Made by a program: the position numbers and the translations under genes. From assembly GCF_000981385.1 (NCBI RefSeq), contig NZ_LATZ01000002.1, positions 62,001-126,000 of the forward strand: a DNA stretch of 64,000 bases. Reading direction: 5' to 3'. The notes under the pieces were generated by a model. It had not been told where the DNA came from. It did not search any database and saw only the letters and a list, made by a program, of their open reading frames with translations. Of the stretch, positions 26,304-35,750 are shown in pieces (position 1 is the first letter of the stretch; every line of letters begins with the position of its first letter). The DNA is from Bacillus sp. SA1-12 (GTDB lineage: Bacteria > Bacillota > Bacilli > Bacillales > Bacillaceae).

Positions 26304-27521
26304 TTAACGCATAGAAGAATTGCGTTTTTGTTGGATTGGCTTGACAACGGCAATAGGCTGGGTTGTTTGCGGGACTGGTTTTTGATAGGTTTCGCGGTAA
26401 TTAGTAAACATTGAAACATTAACTAGTAGTCCCATTGATATAAGTAATAAAAGGATCGAAGAACCACCGTAACTGATAAATGGCAGCGGGACACCTGTAA
26501 TAGGAATTAACCCGGTAAGACCTCCTAAATTAATCAACGCTTGAATTGCGATCATACTAGAAATACCAACTGCAAGCAATGTACCGAATGGATCTTGGCA
26601 TTTCCTAGCAACGGAAAAACCTTTTAATACAATAAAAGAAAGAAGAATCAATACGAACAACACACCAAATATTCCAAGTTCTTCAGCAATGACTGCCATT
26701 ATAAAATCCGTATGAGATTCAGGCAGGTAGCCATACTTTTGTACACTTTGTCCCAATCCTAACCCAGTAAGGCCGCCTGAACCAATAGCATAGAAGGAAT
26801 TAACCAGTTGATATCCCGCTTCGTCTACATGGGCAAATGGGTCAGCAACACCTTCAAAACGGCTTAGCTGTTCCTTACTAAAAATGCCTTTCCAAATGAT
26901 AAATGGTGTCAAAAGCACTCCGAATATTAATACGAGAGAGATAAGTTTTCCGATGCTTTTAACAGCCATTCCAGAAGCGATAATCATGCAAACAGCAATC
27001 ATAGCAATTATGAATGTTGTACCAAAGTCAGGCTGAATCAAAACAAAGAAACAAATAACCCCTGTAAAAATAAGCGGAGGCAAAACTCCTCTGCCAAACT
27101 CATCTATGTATGATTGTTTCTTATCATAAACTGCCGCTAAATAAATAATGACACTTAGCTTGACAAATTCACCAGGTTGAAGATTCATTCCCCCCAGCTT
27201 TATCCAGCTTTGTGCTCCTCCTGCAACATGACCAATAAAAAATAAAGATCCCAATAAACCAATTGATCCAAACACAACAATCTTCAAAATATTCCCATTT
27301 AAAAAAGCTCTGTATGGGAAAATCATCATGACAATAAATGCCAATCCACCGGCAAGCAGAGCCAATTTTTGTCGTTGATAAAAATGATCCGGCTCAAATC
27401 CGTAACGAGCAACAGCTGTTATCATGCTTGAACTATATACCATTACAAGTCCAAAAGCGCACAATAATATAACTGCTAATATTAATGAATAATCATAGGA
27501 TTTTAGAATTTTTTTAATCAT
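26304..27521 (-). CDS. ftsW: SEDS peptidoglycan glycosyltransferase FtsW
   Basis: This is a cell-division SEDS-family glycosyltransferase that polymerises lipid II at the septum with a partner class B PBP. The 405-residue protein has ten predicted membrane helices. It has the family motifs GFEPDHFYQRQ in the first loop, GGAQSWIKLGGMNLQPGEFVKLSVI (which includes the catalytic aspartate/glutamate region of the large loop) and PLPFISYGGSS near the end. Paralogues RodA and SpoVE are similar; location between ylaN and pycA identifies it as FtsW. The C-terminal tail is basic. Confidence 0.93.
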   Translation of the reverse strand: MIKKILKSYDYSLILAVILLCAFGLVMVYSSSMITAVARYGFEPDHFYQRQKLALLAGGLAFIVMMIFPYRAFLNGNILKIVVFGSIGLLGSLFFIGHVAGGAQSWIKLGGMNLQPGEFVKLSVIIYLAAVYDKKQSYIDEFGRGVLPPLIFTGVICFFVLIQPDFGTTFIIAMIAVCMIIASGMAVKSIGKLISLVLIFGVLLTPFIIWKGIFSKEQLSRFEGVADPFAHVDEAGYQLVNSFYAIGSGGLTGLGLGQSVQKYGYLPESHTDFIMAVIAEELGIFGVLFVLILLSFIVLKGFSVARKCQDPFGTLLAVGISSMIAIQALINLGGLTGLIPITGVPLPFISYGGSSILLLLISMGLLVNVSMFTNYRETYQKPVPQTTQPIAVVKPIQQKRNSSMR

Positions 27522-27804
27522 AATTATCTCTTCCTTATCTAATCATGGGGTTTATACTATGTTGTTTTTATTTTACTATATCTTCGCCTTGCAAAAATGA
27601 AATTCCTTTAAAAACATAACATTTATCAGGAATAATTAACATTACAAATATATTTCATCCATATTTCTTTTTACAGGCTATAACTAGTCTTGTTAAACCG
27701 GCTTGTTGAATTCTCTTTTGCTGCTTTCTATAAAACAGAAGTCACCTTAAGATTTCATACTTTGTAGTATTCCTTCTAATGCAATGGTTTCACAGACAAA
27801 TAAA
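27522..27804. other. Intergenic region ylaN-ftsW
   Basis: This AT-rich stretch contains no supported ORF and probably holds the ftsW promoter. The ylaN terminator bounds it on the right. Confidence 0.5.
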
Positions 27805-27839
27805 AAAACTCAAACTTACCTTATGTTAGTTTGAGTTTT
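27805..27839 (-). terminator. Terminator of ylaN
   Basis: The arms AAAACTCAAACT and AGTTTGAGTTTT have a short loop and a T-run on the minus strand. Confidence 0.8.
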
Positions 27840-27845
27840 GAATCA

Positions 27846-28127
27846 TTATTTGGCTGTAAATGCATCATGTAATGCAGACAACTCTCGCTCAAGTGTATCA
27901 AGCAGTTCTTTTCCTTCACGTTCCTCAATTAATCCAAGCCTTACAGCGAAGTCTATTTCCCTAGATAAGCCAAACATTTGTGTATCTAAAACCTCTTCAT
28001 AAAGAGGACATTGAGGCATCGTTAAATTGTCCATTTGGACTTTAATTAATCTCATGATTTTATCAGCATCTGCCTTTAAAACCGCAAGTGCCTTTTCTCG
28101 ATGATCAACAGCAATCTCAGACGCCAA
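27846..28127 (-). CDS. ylaN: YlaN (DUF1507), iron-homeostasis regulator
   Basis: YlaN is a small all-helical protein. In B. subtilis and S. aureus it is linked to iron homeostasis: it binds iron, interacts with the Fur repressor and becomes essential under iron limitation. The 93-residue sequence is highly typical ([24 protein letters not shown]). It starts behind a GGAGGG ribosome binding site. It is monocistronic with its own terminator, upstream of ftsW. Confidence 0.93.
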   Translation of the reverse strand: MASEIAVDHREKALAVLKADADKIMRLIKVQMDNLTMPQCPLYEEVLDTQMFGLSREIDFAVRLGLIEEREGKELLDTLERELSALHDAFTAK

Positions 28128-28320
28128 TTTAATCCCTCCGTTTCCGAGCGATTACCCTATTCTATGTATTAATATTAAATCCAAATCGTTTAAAAAGCAA
28201 GGACAAACAATATAATCAGCTAAATTTGCATCTATCTTGTCAAATCATAAAATTTTATTGCCATAACAAGTGACAATTTTTTTATAAAAGCTTATACTTG
28301 CGAAGTAAGGGGTGTATATA

Positions 28321-28818
28321 ATGGAATCGATCGTTATGATAAAAGGCAAGGTGGACTATCAGATTACATTGGATCCGGGAGTATGGATCTTTGACGATAG
28401 AAAGGTTGATTTAACCACCTTTTTTGTTCAAGAGCAAGAAATAAAAGATGAACTTGAAGAGTATACAAAGTCTGTTTCAAAGCATTGGGAAAGAGAAATA
28501 CGTGAAGGAGCTATCTACCCTCCAACCTTAAAATCTGAAAAGAAATATGAAAAACAGAAAGTGTTAAATGGAACATTCGGGATTCCTTTCAAGCCTTTTC
28601 TTGAAAATGCTGGAGTACAGGCTGGAGCATCAAGTGTACAATTTATTACAAATAACGGACCTATATCGGTACCGATTGAGGAAGCATTTGACATTATTTT
28701 AGGTTTTAGTATAAAAGGCAAGCCATTAAAAGAAGATGGACCTATTCATATTTATTTCGGCGATGGATCAAATGCTTCCGAGCCGATCAAGCATGTAAAG
28801 GAAATTATAGTTATTTAA
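28321..28818 (+). CDS. ylaL: YlaL family protein, often annotated peptidyl-prolyl isomerase
   Basis: This is a 165-residue cytoplasmic protein related to B. subtilis YlaL. Database entries call members peptidyl-prolyl cis-trans isomerase, but I see no FKBP, parvulin or cyclophilin signature, so the function is uncertain. Recognisable segments are LDPGVWIFDDRKVDL near the start and the well-conserved LNGTFGIPFKPFLENA. The frame opens at a GTG at 28312, but AAGGGG (28307-28312) is spaced correctly for the ATG at 28321. Monocistronic, convergent with ylaK. Confidence 0.75.
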   Translation: MESIVMIKGKVDYQITLDPGVWIFDDRKVDLTTFFVQEQEIKDELEEYTKSVSKHWEREIREGAIYPPTLKSEKKYEKQKVLNGTFGIPFKPFLENAGVQAGASSVQFITNNGPISVPIEEAFDIILGFSIKGKPLKEDGPIHIYFGDGSNASEPIKHVKEIIVI

Positions 28819-28827
28819 TTTCACTTT

Positions 28828-28853
28828 CAAAAGGGCGGCTAAACCGCCCTTTT
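28828..28853. terminator. Bidirectional terminator ylaL/ylaK
   Basis: The perfect arms AAAAGGGCGG and CCGCCCTTTT with a 5-base loop lie between convergent genes. Confidence 0.85.
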
Positions 28854-28882
28854 GCCATTACATGAACAATCCCTCTACAAAA

Positions 28883-30211
28883 TTAGAGAATATCGGCTGC
28901 GAGCTGTGCCAAGCCGGAACGTTCCCCTTTAACAAGTCTGACATGACCTGCAATTGGCTGATCCTTGAATTTTTCAACAACATACGTAAGACCATTATTA
29001 TACTCATCTAAATATGGATGATCGATTTGTTCCGGGTCTCCCATTAACACAATTTTACTTCTTTCTCCAACTCGAGTTAAAATTGTTTTAACTTCATGTT
29101 TTGTTAAATTTTGCGCTTCATCAATAAGTATAATTTGCTCCGGGATGCTTCTGCCTCTAATATAGGTTAGCGCTTCTACTTCAATCGAACCCATTCCAGC
29201 TAATATCGCATCGAGCTCACCCGGTTTTTTTGTATTAAATAAGTATTCTAAATTATCGTAAATCGGCTGCATCCATGGCCTTAATTTTTCCTCTTTTTCA
29301 CCTGGTAAAAAGCCTAAATCTTTTCCGACTGGTACAATTGGTCTTGCAACTAATAATTTTTTATAAATACCTAAATCTTCCGTTTGCATAAGTCCCGCTG
29401 CAAGGGCAAGCAATGTTTTACCCGTACCTGCCTTGCCGATTAACGTAACCAATGGAATATCGGTTCGAAGCAGAAGCTCCAATGCCATTGTTTGCTGCAC
29501 ATTCCTAGGGCGAATTCCCCAAATATGATCATGGTCAAAAACAAGGCGCTGAATCTTTTTTCCGGATTGGTCAACTTTGCCAATTGCTGATGAAGAGCCG
29601 CCTAAAGCATCCTTCATCACTACAAATTGATTTGGATAAAAGGGATGATTCGTTATCTCAGATAGAACGAGCTCATTTTTTTCATAAAACCGGTTTAGAT
29701 TATCACCGCTTATATACAAATCAAGGAAGCCCGTATATATATGATCAATTTCAACTACTCGATCACTAAGAAAATCCTCTGCTGTTAGCCCAATAGCATC
29801 TGCTTTAACACGAACTAGTGTATCTTTACTTACTAAAATAACAGCTCGGCCATTTTCCTTAGTCTGTTCCTCTAATGATAAATTTTTCGCTACAGCAAGA
29901 ATGCGATTATCATTCGTTTTTTCAACAAAGATTTCTTGCAGCTGATGGAAAGATCGATGATTCAGTTCAATTCTTAATGACCCGCCGTTTGGCAATGGAA
30001 TTTTTTCATGTAATTTTCCTGATTCCCTTAATTGATCAATTAGTTTTGATACTTGTCTTGCATTACGACCAATTTCGTCCATATAGCGCTTTTTTGAGTC
30101 CACTTCCTCTAAAACAACTGCTGGAATAACAACTTCATTTTCTTCAAAAGAAAAAATTGAATTCGGATCTTGCAACAATACATTTGTGTCTAGAACATAA
30201 ATCTTCCTCAA
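28883..30211 (-). CDS. ylaK: PhoH2-type protein: PIN domain fused to PhoH ATPase (YlaK)
   Basis: This 442-residue protein joins an N-terminal PIN ribonuclease-like domain (about 1-140, with VLDTNVLLQDPNS supplying the first acidic residues and a later NDNRILAVA) to a C-terminal PhoH P-loop ATPase. The ATPase has Walker A GKAGTGKT near residue 260 and Walker B ILIDEAQNL. PhoH2 proteins in other bacteria act as ATP-dependent RNA helicase/ribonucleases; the role in Bacillus is unproven. Start behind GGCGGAGG. The gene is convergent with ylaL and divergent from ylaJ. Confidence 0.9.
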   Translation of the reverse strand: MRKIYVLDTNVLLQDPNSIFSFEENEVVIPAVVLEEVDSKKRYMDEIGRNARQVSKLIDQLRESGKLHEKIPLPNGGSLRIELNHRSFHQLQEIFVEKTNDNRILAVAKNLSLEEQTKENGRAVILVSKDTLVRVKADAIGLTAEDFLSDRVVEIDHIYTGFLDLYISGDNLNRFYEKNELVLSEITNHPFYPNQFVVMKDALGGSSSAIGKVDQSGKKIQRLVFDHDHIWGIRPRNVQQTMALELLLRTDIPLVTLIGKAGTGKTLLALAAGLMQTEDLGIYKKLLVARPIVPVGKDLGFLPGEKEEKLRPWMQPIYDNLEYLFNTKKPGELDAILAGMGSIEVEALTYIRGRSIPEQIILIDEAQNLTKHEVKTILTRVGERSKIVLMGDPEQIDHPYLDEYNNGLTYVVEKFKDQPIAGHVRLVKGERSGLAQLAADIL

Positions 30212-30421
30212 ACCTCCGCCTCCTACTCCGTTGCTATTTTTTAATGGAGTGAAACAAATAGGTAGTGAAAAAAGTCAAGCTGTGAATGAAGCGTTGCTAA
30301 AATATATGAAAGGATGAATAAAGATAGAAGGTTTATTAGACAATAAAATTAAAAAGCAAAGAAAAAACCTACATTTCATGGACCTTCATATATGTGATCC
30401 TAACTTTTAAGGAGTGATTTC

Positions 30422-31027
30422 ATGCGATATTTACTTGCTGTTTTTCTACTATCATGTCTTGCACTTACTGGATGTGCCGTTAATCAAGGTGCACCTGAAA
30501 CCGATAATGAAAGCAATAAAGGGACACCGATTAAAGTTAAAAACAGCGTTGACGAAACTGTAGACCGAAAAACTGGGCAACAAATTTCAAACCATTTAGT
30601 TGAACTTGCTAGCCAAGTACCACAGGTCAATGATGCAACCGCCGTGGTTTTAGGCAAATTTGCTGTCGTTGGTATTGACGTAAATTCAAATCTTGAGCGA
30701 AATAAGGTCGAATCAATTAAATACACGGTTGCTGAAAGCTTGATGCATGACCCATATGGAGCAAATGCAATTGTCATTGCTGATGCTGATACCAATGCCA
30801 GACTTCGAGAAATGGGCCGTGAAATTCAGGAAGGCCGCCCAATTGCTGGTATCTTAGATGAATTAGCTGCGATTGTGGGACGAGTGGTTCCTGAGGTTCC
30901 AACTGAGATCCTTGACAACCAACAAAAACAACCTACAAATCAAAATAATGATCAATTAAATCAAAAAGAAGAACAAATGTTAGAAAAGAACCAAGAAGAA
31001 CAGTCTAATGATCATTTGAAAAAGTAA
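30422..31027 (+). CDS. ylaJ: YhcN/YlaJ family sporulation lipoprotein
   Basis: This 201-residue lipoprotein has lipobox LTGC (Cys18). The YhcN/YlaJ domain follows (about 60-165, with SQVPQVNDATAVVLGKFAVVGIDVN and HDPYGANAIVIAD), then a low-complexity Gln/Asn/Glu-rich tail. Members are found in the spore inner membrane and affect germination in B. subtilis. The ribosome binding site AAGGAGTG precedes the ATG. Monocistronic, divergent from ylaK. Confidence 0.9.
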   Translation: MRYLLAVFLLSCLALTGCAVNQGAPETDNESNKGTPIKVKNSVDETVDRKTGQQISNHLVELASQVPQVNDATAVVLGKFAVVGIDVNSNLERNKVESIKYTVAESLMHDPYGANAIVIADADTNARLREMGREIQEGRPIAGILDELAAIVGRVVPEVPTEILDNQQKQPTNQNNDQLNQKEEQMLEKNQEEQSNDHLKK

Positions 31028-31135
31028 CATTAATTCGTACTTTTCTGTTGCTTTTCGCTGAAGACTTTTGTTTACTGGGCGTCTGGGAGCTTCATTAAGT
31101 GACTCCCTTTGCGCTCTCCCCCACAGAAAGTCTAA

Positions 31136-31279
31136 TTATGCCTTTTTGCTCCAATATTTTATTAGCAAGCTGTATAAAAATGGACTGGCCAATATGATGT
31201 GAATAGCTAAGAAAAGAATCAAACTATCGGTATTAACTGAGCTTATTCTTAGGATGTTATCACTTCTATGGCAGTCCAT
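31136..31279 (-). CDS. Possible 47-residue single-span membrane peptide
   Basis: This minus-strand ORF runs from ATG 31277-31279 to TAA 31136-31138. It begins just after the stop of the flavin-binding protein gene and encodes one hydrophobic helix (about residues 19-40, LILFLAIHIILASPFLYSLL) followed by a basic tail WSKKA. The distribution of hydrophobic residues is protein-like, but the ribosome binding site (AAAAAG) is weak. It may instead be the degraded end of a larger membrane protein gene. Confidence 0.3.
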   Translation of the reverse strand: MDCHRSDNILRISSVNTDSLILFLAIHIILASPFLYSLLIKYWSKKA

Positions 31280-31283
31280 CTTT

Positions 31284-31742
31284 TTATGCTTTGCTTTTCA
31301 TCGCATCTAATACTTGTTTATCAAGTTTTGCGGCAGCTTTTTCATCATATGTTTTTTCATATTGCGGTTCTGTTGCTATTTTCGATCCATAAAACATAAC
31401 ATCACGAACCTCAGAAATCGTTAGTTCAATTAAAGCAAGCTTTAAAGGGACATGTTCAAGTCTATCCTCCTTTAAATGTGCATTTCCGTTTATGGAATAG
31501 ATTGATTCATTTGCAATGAGATTCAAAACAATGGCAGGATGATTATTAATATTTTCAACAATTCTTGAACGTTGATCAACCGCGAATAAAACTCGATCTC
31601 TGTCTGGGGCATAAACCCAGGAGATCGCACTTACATTTGGAGAACCTGTTTCATGATCAATCGTTGCTATTGTTACAAATCGTTCTTTTTGTAAGCAATT
31701 ATACAAAGGATCAATTAGTGCAGTTTCAACCTTATTTGCCAT
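31284..31742 (-). CDS. Pyridoxamine 5'-phosphate oxidase-like flavin-binding protein
   Basis: This 152-residue split-barrel protein is of the PNPOx-like family. The first strands (ERFVTIATIDHETGSPNVSAISWVYA) and VLFAVDQRSRIVENINNHPAIVLNLI are typical of the flavin-binding fold. It probably binds FMN or F420-like cofactors, but the substrate cannot be inferred, and true PdxH residues are not recognisable. The start ATG lies behind GGGGGGCTTGAG. It is located between ylaJ and ylaI on the opposite strand. Confidence 0.8.
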   Translation of the reverse strand: MANKVETALIDPLYNCLQKERFVTIATIDHETGSPNVSAISWVYAPDRDRVLFAVDQRSRIVENINNHPAIVLNLIANESIYSINGNAHLKEDRLEHVPLKLALIELTISEVRDVMFYGSKIATEPQYEKTYDEKAAAKLDKQVLDAMKSKA

Positions 31743-31947
31743 CTCAAGCCCCCCTTTCTTGGTTTATACTCATATCATACCTTGTTTCCTAAGCTGATCC
31801 AACTATAAACATCTTATTCGCCATAATATCTTCCTAAAAATCATTTTTCAACAAGTGCTTTAAGCCAAAATAAGGTTTTTTTGAGAATACGTGATATACT
31901 AAAATTAGCAGATTTTATTCTGCTATATTTATTGTTTGAGGTGTATG

Positions 31948-32148
31948 ATGAGAGTAAAATGTGTTATTTGCGATAAAGTTGAAACGATTGATGACGAAAC
32001 GTTAATGGCAAAACGTCTTAGAAACCGCCCTATCCATACATATATGTGCAAACCATGCAATGAGCGAATCGAAGAAAAAACAAATGCCCGCATTGCAACT
32101 GGCAAGTTTCGCTTATATCAGGACAAAAAGTCGGAAGATTCCTGGTAA
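31948..32148 (+). CDS. ylaI: YlaI, DUF2197 zinc-finger-like protein
   Basis: This is a small protein with two CxxC pairs (CVIC at residues 5-8 and CKPC near 34), likely binding one zinc ion. It matches B. subtilis YlaI (DUF2197), function unknown. Two tandem ATGs at 31945 and 31948 follow GAGGTG. Spacing favours the second, giving MRVKCVICDK and 66 residues. Monocistronic, ending in a family C palindrome. Confidence 0.85.
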   Translation: MRVKCVICDKVETIDDETLMAKRLRNRPIHTYMCKPCNERIEEKTNARIATGKFRLYQDKKSEDSW

Positions 32149-32190
32149 ACCATTGGGCGAAATGAATCTGCTGTATAGATTGGGATAAAT

Positions 32191-32298
32191 GAAAAGGCTG
32201 TCTAAAATAGGTTTGATCTTCAAACACAATAGATAGAAGCTAAGAATTCTATATATTGTTGATTTTGAAAGAGTCAGCCCTTTTTGAGACAGCCCTAT
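32191..32298. terminator. Long palindromic terminator (family C) between ylaI and ylaH
   Basis: The outer arms AGGCTGTCT and AGACAGCCCT enclose inner imperfect pairing (for example AGAATTCT). The right arm overlaps the ylaH stop codon. Confidence 0.65.
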
Positions 32299-32612
32299 TT
32301 CATGTTCTCAGCTTCCTGTTTCTTTGATTGATGAAGCCTGATTTTATAAATGATTAAGATAAGAGCAGCAACTACTAATCCTTCTGCTACTGGCAAAAAT
32401 ATTCCTAAAAAAGTTAATACGGTACATCCAAATGCTAAAAAGAGATAAATAACTGCTGACTTTAAGATAGGCAGTTTTTTCGCGAATCCGAGCTTATAAA
32501 CAACGATAGATAATGCGAGAATGGTGAGATACAGCATCCACATTCCTACTTTTGGATGCTCAACAACGTTATATAAGCTTGGAAAAAACGACAACCTTTC
32601 GGTGATATCCAT
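32295..32612 (-). CDS. ylaH: YlaH-like membrane protein
   Basis: This is a 105-residue membrane protein of the YlaH family, Bacillales-specific and of unknown function. Three hydrophobic segments are visible (about 26-43, 52-72 and 74-92). The open frame extends to 32651, but the strong ribosome binding site AGGAGGAGG directly precedes the ATG at 32610-32612 ([10 protein letters not shown]). It lies downstream of typA on the same strand, separated by repeat B. Confidence 0.85.
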   Translation of the reverse strand: MDITERLSFFPSLYNVVEHPKVGMWMLYLTILALSIVVYKLGFAKKLPILKSAVIYLFLAFGCTVLTFLGIFLPVAEGLVVAALILIIYKIRLHQSKKQEAENMK

Positions 32613-32689
32613 TTTTTCCTCCTCCTTATACCATATTAAATGAGACTTCAATCTGTCCGGTTAACTTTACCCTCATTGATGATTGGGCT

Positions 32690-32835
32690 GAGACTTATCA
32701 CGCTTAAACTGCCACATCCTTATGTATCGTCTGGCTTAGACAACAATTCCTCATCGGATCTTTAAGGGCAGTTATCTTCCGCTTATCCTATTACCCTCTT
32801 TTAAATCTTAAAATGGGGTTTAAGTGCAGGTAAAT
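32690..32835 (+). repeat. Dispersed repeat family B, copy 2
   Basis: It contains GACTTATCA, AAACTGCCACA, CCTTATGTAT, then GACAACAATTCCTCATCGGA, TTTAAGGGCAGTTATC and, after an AT-rich gap, the GTTTAAGTGCAGG end. The order is the same as in the copy at 61196. It lies between typA and ylaH. Confidence 0.7.
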
Positions 32836-32843
32836 GATAGAAA

Positions 32844-32869
32844 GAGGCTGAATCATTTGAATCAGCCTG
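32844..32869 (-). terminator. Terminator of typA
   Basis: The arms AGGCTGA and TCAGCCT, with additional pairing through the loop, are followed by CTCTTTCT on the minus strand, just downstream of the typA stop. Confidence 0.6.
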
Positions 32870-32892
32870 CTACATATTCTTTTTCCAGCGTT

Positions 32893-34734
32893 CTAGATCC
32901 CAGCTAATTTTTTCTTTTTCGCTGCTTTTTCCCGTTCATTTTTATCCAAAATTTTCTTTCTCAGTCTAATTGATTCTGGAGTTAATTCACAATACTCATC
33001 ATCATTCAAATATTCAAGAGCTTCTTCCAATGACATAATACGCGGTTTTTTCATTGTGCTCGTTTGATCTTTTGTTGCAGAGCGGATATTGGTTTGTTGT
33101 TTCATTTTGCAAATATTGACAACGAGATCATTTTCACGAGTGTGTTCCCCAACAATCATACCTTCATATACATCTACTCCGGCTTCAACGAAAATGACAC
33201 CGCGATCTTCAACACCTTGTATACCGTAGGTTGTAGATTTTCCATTTTCCATAGAGACAAGAACACCTTGGCGGCGGCCTCCAACTTTACCAGGCTGCAT
33301 TGGCTGGTAGCTGTCAAATGTATGATTTATAATACCGAAACCACGAGTTAATGACATAAACTCTGTTGAGTATCCGATCAAGCCACGTGCAGGTACATTA
33401 AAGATCAAACGCACTTGCCCGTTACCATTGTTGATCATATCCAGCATTTCACCTTTACGTGCACCAATTGATTCCATTACAGAACCTGTATGTTCCTCTG
33501 GAACATCTATCTGTACACGTTCAATTGGCTCACATCTAACACCATCAATTTCTTTTACAATAACCTCAGGTTTTGAAACCTGCAATTCATAGCCTTCACG
33601 TCGCATATTTTCGATCAGGATGGAAAGATGCAGTTCTCCGCGGCCTGACACTACCCATGCATCAGGAGAATCAGTCGGATCAACTCGTAAGCTTACATCT
33701 GTTTGTAATTGAGCCAATAAGCGCTCTTCAATTTTTCGAGCAGTGACATATTTACCTTCTCTTCCTGCAAATGGACTATTATTTACAGCAAAAGTCATTT
33801 GTAAAGTTGGCTCATCAATACGAAGGATTGGCAGAGCTTCTTGATGTTCCACAGGACAAACTGTTTCACCTACATTAATGTCCTCCATTCCAGAAACAGC
33901 AACAAGATCACCAGCAATAGCTTCTTGTATTTCTACCCGCTTTAAGCCTTGGAAACCAAAGATTTTTGTTACACGGAAGTTTTTAACTGAACCATCTACC
34001 TTCATTAATGCAACTTGTTGCCCGACCTTCATTGTCCCACGAAATACTCTTCCAATTCCAATACGGCCAACATAATCATTATAGTCAAGCAATGCTACCT
34101 GGAATTGAAGCGGTTCTTCCTGGTTATCAACTGGAGCCGGAATGTGTTCAACAATTGCATCAAATAAAGCTGCCATGTTCTCTTCTTGATCAGCAGGGTC
34201 CGGACTTGCACTTGCAGTCCCATTAATAGCACTAGCAAACACAACTGGGAATTCAAGCTGTTCTTCATTTGCATCAAGTTCAATAAATAAATCTAATACC
34301 TCATCAACAACCTCAGTAGGACGTGCAAAGTCTCGGTCAATTTTATTAACGACAACGATAGGCGTTAAATTTTGCTCCAATGCTTTCTTCAACACAAATC
34401 GAGTTTGCGGCATACAGCCTTCATATGCATCTACGACAAGTAAAACGCCGTCTACCATTTTCATGATACGTTCCACCTCGCCGCCAAAGTCTGCGTGACC
34501 AGGTGTATCCATAATATTAATTCGTGTGTCTTTATAATTAATTGCCGTATTTTTTGCTAAGATTGTAATCCCGCGTTCACGCTCTAAATCATTGGAATCC
34601 ATTGCACGTTCTGCCACTTGTTCGTTTGTACGGAACGTTCCAGATTGATGTAAAAGCTGGTCAACCAAGGTTGTTTTCCCGTGGTCTACGTGAGCAATAA
34701 TAGCTATGTTGCGGATATCGTTACGAAGTTTCAC
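32893..34734 (-). CDS. typA: Ribosome-associated GTPase TypA/BipA
   Basis: TypA (YlaG) is an elongation-factor-like GTPase that binds the ribosome and aids 50S assembly and growth at low temperature or under stress. The 613-residue protein shows G1 AHVDHGKTT (14-22), G3 DTPGHADFGG, G4 NKID and the EF-G-like C-terminal domains, including RPRGQ-type VPARGLIGY. It is preceded by an extended minus-10 promoter at 34845-34853 and a terminator follows. Confidence 0.96.
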   Translation of the reverse strand: MKLRNDIRNIAIIAHVDHGKTTLVDQLLHQSGTFRTNEQVAERAMDSNDLERERGITILAKNTAINYKDTRINIMDTPGHADFGGEVERIMKMVDGVLLVVDAYEGCMPQTRFVLKKALEQNLTPIVVVNKIDRDFARPTEVVDEVLDLFIELDANEEQLEFPVVFASAINGTASASPDPADQEENMAALFDAIVEHIPAPVDNQEEPLQFQVALLDYNDYVGRIGIGRVFRGTMKVGQQVALMKVDGSVKNFRVTKIFGFQGLKRVEIQEAIAGDLVAVSGMEDINVGETVCPVEHQEALPILRIDEPTLQMTFAVNNSPFAGREGKYVTARKIEERLLAQLQTDVSLRVDPTDSPDAWVVSGRGELHLSILIENMRREGYELQVSKPEVIVKEIDGVRCEPIERVQIDVPEEHTGSVMESIGARKGEMLDMINNGNGQVRLIFNVPARGLIGYSTEFMSLTRGFGIINHTFDSYQPMQPGKVGGRRQGVLVSMENGKSTTYGIQGVEDRGVIFVEAGVDVYEGMIVGEHTRENDLVVNICKMKQQTNIRSATKDQTSTMKKPRIMSLEEALEYLNDDEYCELTPESIRLRKKILDKNEREKAAKKKKLAGI

Positions 34735-34844
34735 AATTTCATCTCCTAAAATGTATATTCAAATAGGCTCTACTAAAGGATTTGCCATAAATTCTTGTAG
34801 TATTCTGATTGAACATCCTAATTAATTTAAAAATCACCTTCGAT

Positions 34845-34853
34845 ATTATACCA
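34845..34853 (-). promoter_or_regulatory. Extended minus-10 promoter of typA
   Basis: On the minus strand TGGTATAAT is a consensus extended minus-10, about 110 bases before the typA start. The minus-35 is weak. Confidence 0.55.
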
Positions 34854-34941
34854 TAAACAATCTAGAAAAGCGGAATGATTTTCAGTAAACTATAGGAAGT
34901 AAGAAAATATTTTTTTTGCATGTAGGGAGATGTCAGTATTA

Positions 34942-35127
34942 ATGAGACCTGGAAAGTGGATTTTTCTTATTTTAGCTTTTTTAGCGGCAGCTTGTATGAT
35001 AGGGATCGGAATAGCAATAGGGGAACGCAGTATTCTTGGAATCCTCCTTGCAATAATTGGTTTAAATGCTGTGATGGCATCTGGCTTTATCTTAAAAAAA
35101 AGAATGAGGGAAAAAGGTATTTTATAA
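34942..35127 (+). CDS. ylaF: YlaF-like DUF5325 small membrane protein
   Basis: This is a small two-helix membrane protein (about residues 5-26 and 33-52) with a basic C-terminus LKKRMREKG, matching YlaF/DUF5325, function unknown. Two starts are possible: ATG at 34930, which nearly abuts the ribosome binding site AGGGAG, and ATG at 34942 with a rather long spacing. I favour 34942 (MRPGKWIFL, 61 residues). It is divergent from typA. Confidence 0.75.
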   Translation: MRPGKWIFLILAFLAAACMIGIGIAIGERSILGILLAIIGLNAVMASGFILKKRMREKGIL

Positions 35128-35200
35128 GAAAAGCGCAAGGCAATGGAAACATTTTTATTTCCACCCGAATACTGAAACCTCGTTGACCGGGGATCAGACA

Positions 35201-35229
35201 AAGGAAAGGTGATTTCTCACCTTTCCTTC
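35201..35229. terminator. Bidirectional terminator ylaF/GNAT gene
   Basis: The arms AAGGAAAGGTGA and TCACCTTTCCTT with a 5-base loop lie between convergent genes. Confidence 0.8.
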
Positions 35230-35282
35230 TGGAATTTACTGGTCCTGCTTTATTATTTAAACCGCTGTTGTTGCAGTTAAGT

Positions 35283-35750
35283 TTATGATAAAGGCTTTAA
35301 AGTGATCATATACTCTTTAGAAGTCGATTCATCCTTTTCTACTTTAAACTGCTCAAATCCACATTTTCCGAGAAATTGAAGCCAAGAATCTTGTTTAATT
35401 GGACAAGCAGCAAATACAACTTTTTGGCCTTTTTGCTTTAGTTCAAGACCTATCTCAGCTAAAATCCTCCTACCCAATCCTTGTGAGCGTGAGGCTTGAT
35501 GAATTAAAATTGTGCCGATCCAAGGTTTTTCGTTGGTGGGAGACCACTCCAAGGAATAAGTAACCCCTACCTGGACTTCTCCTAACTTCCATATTTTCCA
35601 TTCACCATTGTACATTTTATAAGCATTTAGATATGAATCCAATTCTTCCGCATGACATTCTTCATTCTGCCATTCGGGGCTTGCAGCAATGATCTCTTTA
35701 AGAAAAAAATAATCTTCTTTTTCTAATGTTCCCGACGAAAGTTCCTTCAA
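35283..35750 (-). CDS. GNAT family N-acetyltransferase
   Basis: This 155-residue single-domain GNAT has the acetyl-CoA-binding segment LIHQASRSQGLGRRILAEIG (motif A, about 95-114) and the C-terminal WLQFLGKCGFEQF beta-bulge region. The substrate is unknown. It starts at a TTG that overlaps the suhB stop codon by four bases, with GGAG upstream inside suhB, so it is translationally coupled to suhB. Confidence 0.8.
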   Translation of the reverse strand: MKELSSGTLEKEDYFFLKEIIAASPEWQNEECHAEELDSYLNAYKMYNGEWKIWKLGEVQVGVTYSLEWSPTNEKPWIGTILIHQASRSQGLGRRILAEIGLELKQKGQKVVFAACPIKQDSWLQFLGKCGFEQFKVEKDESTSKEYMITLKPLS

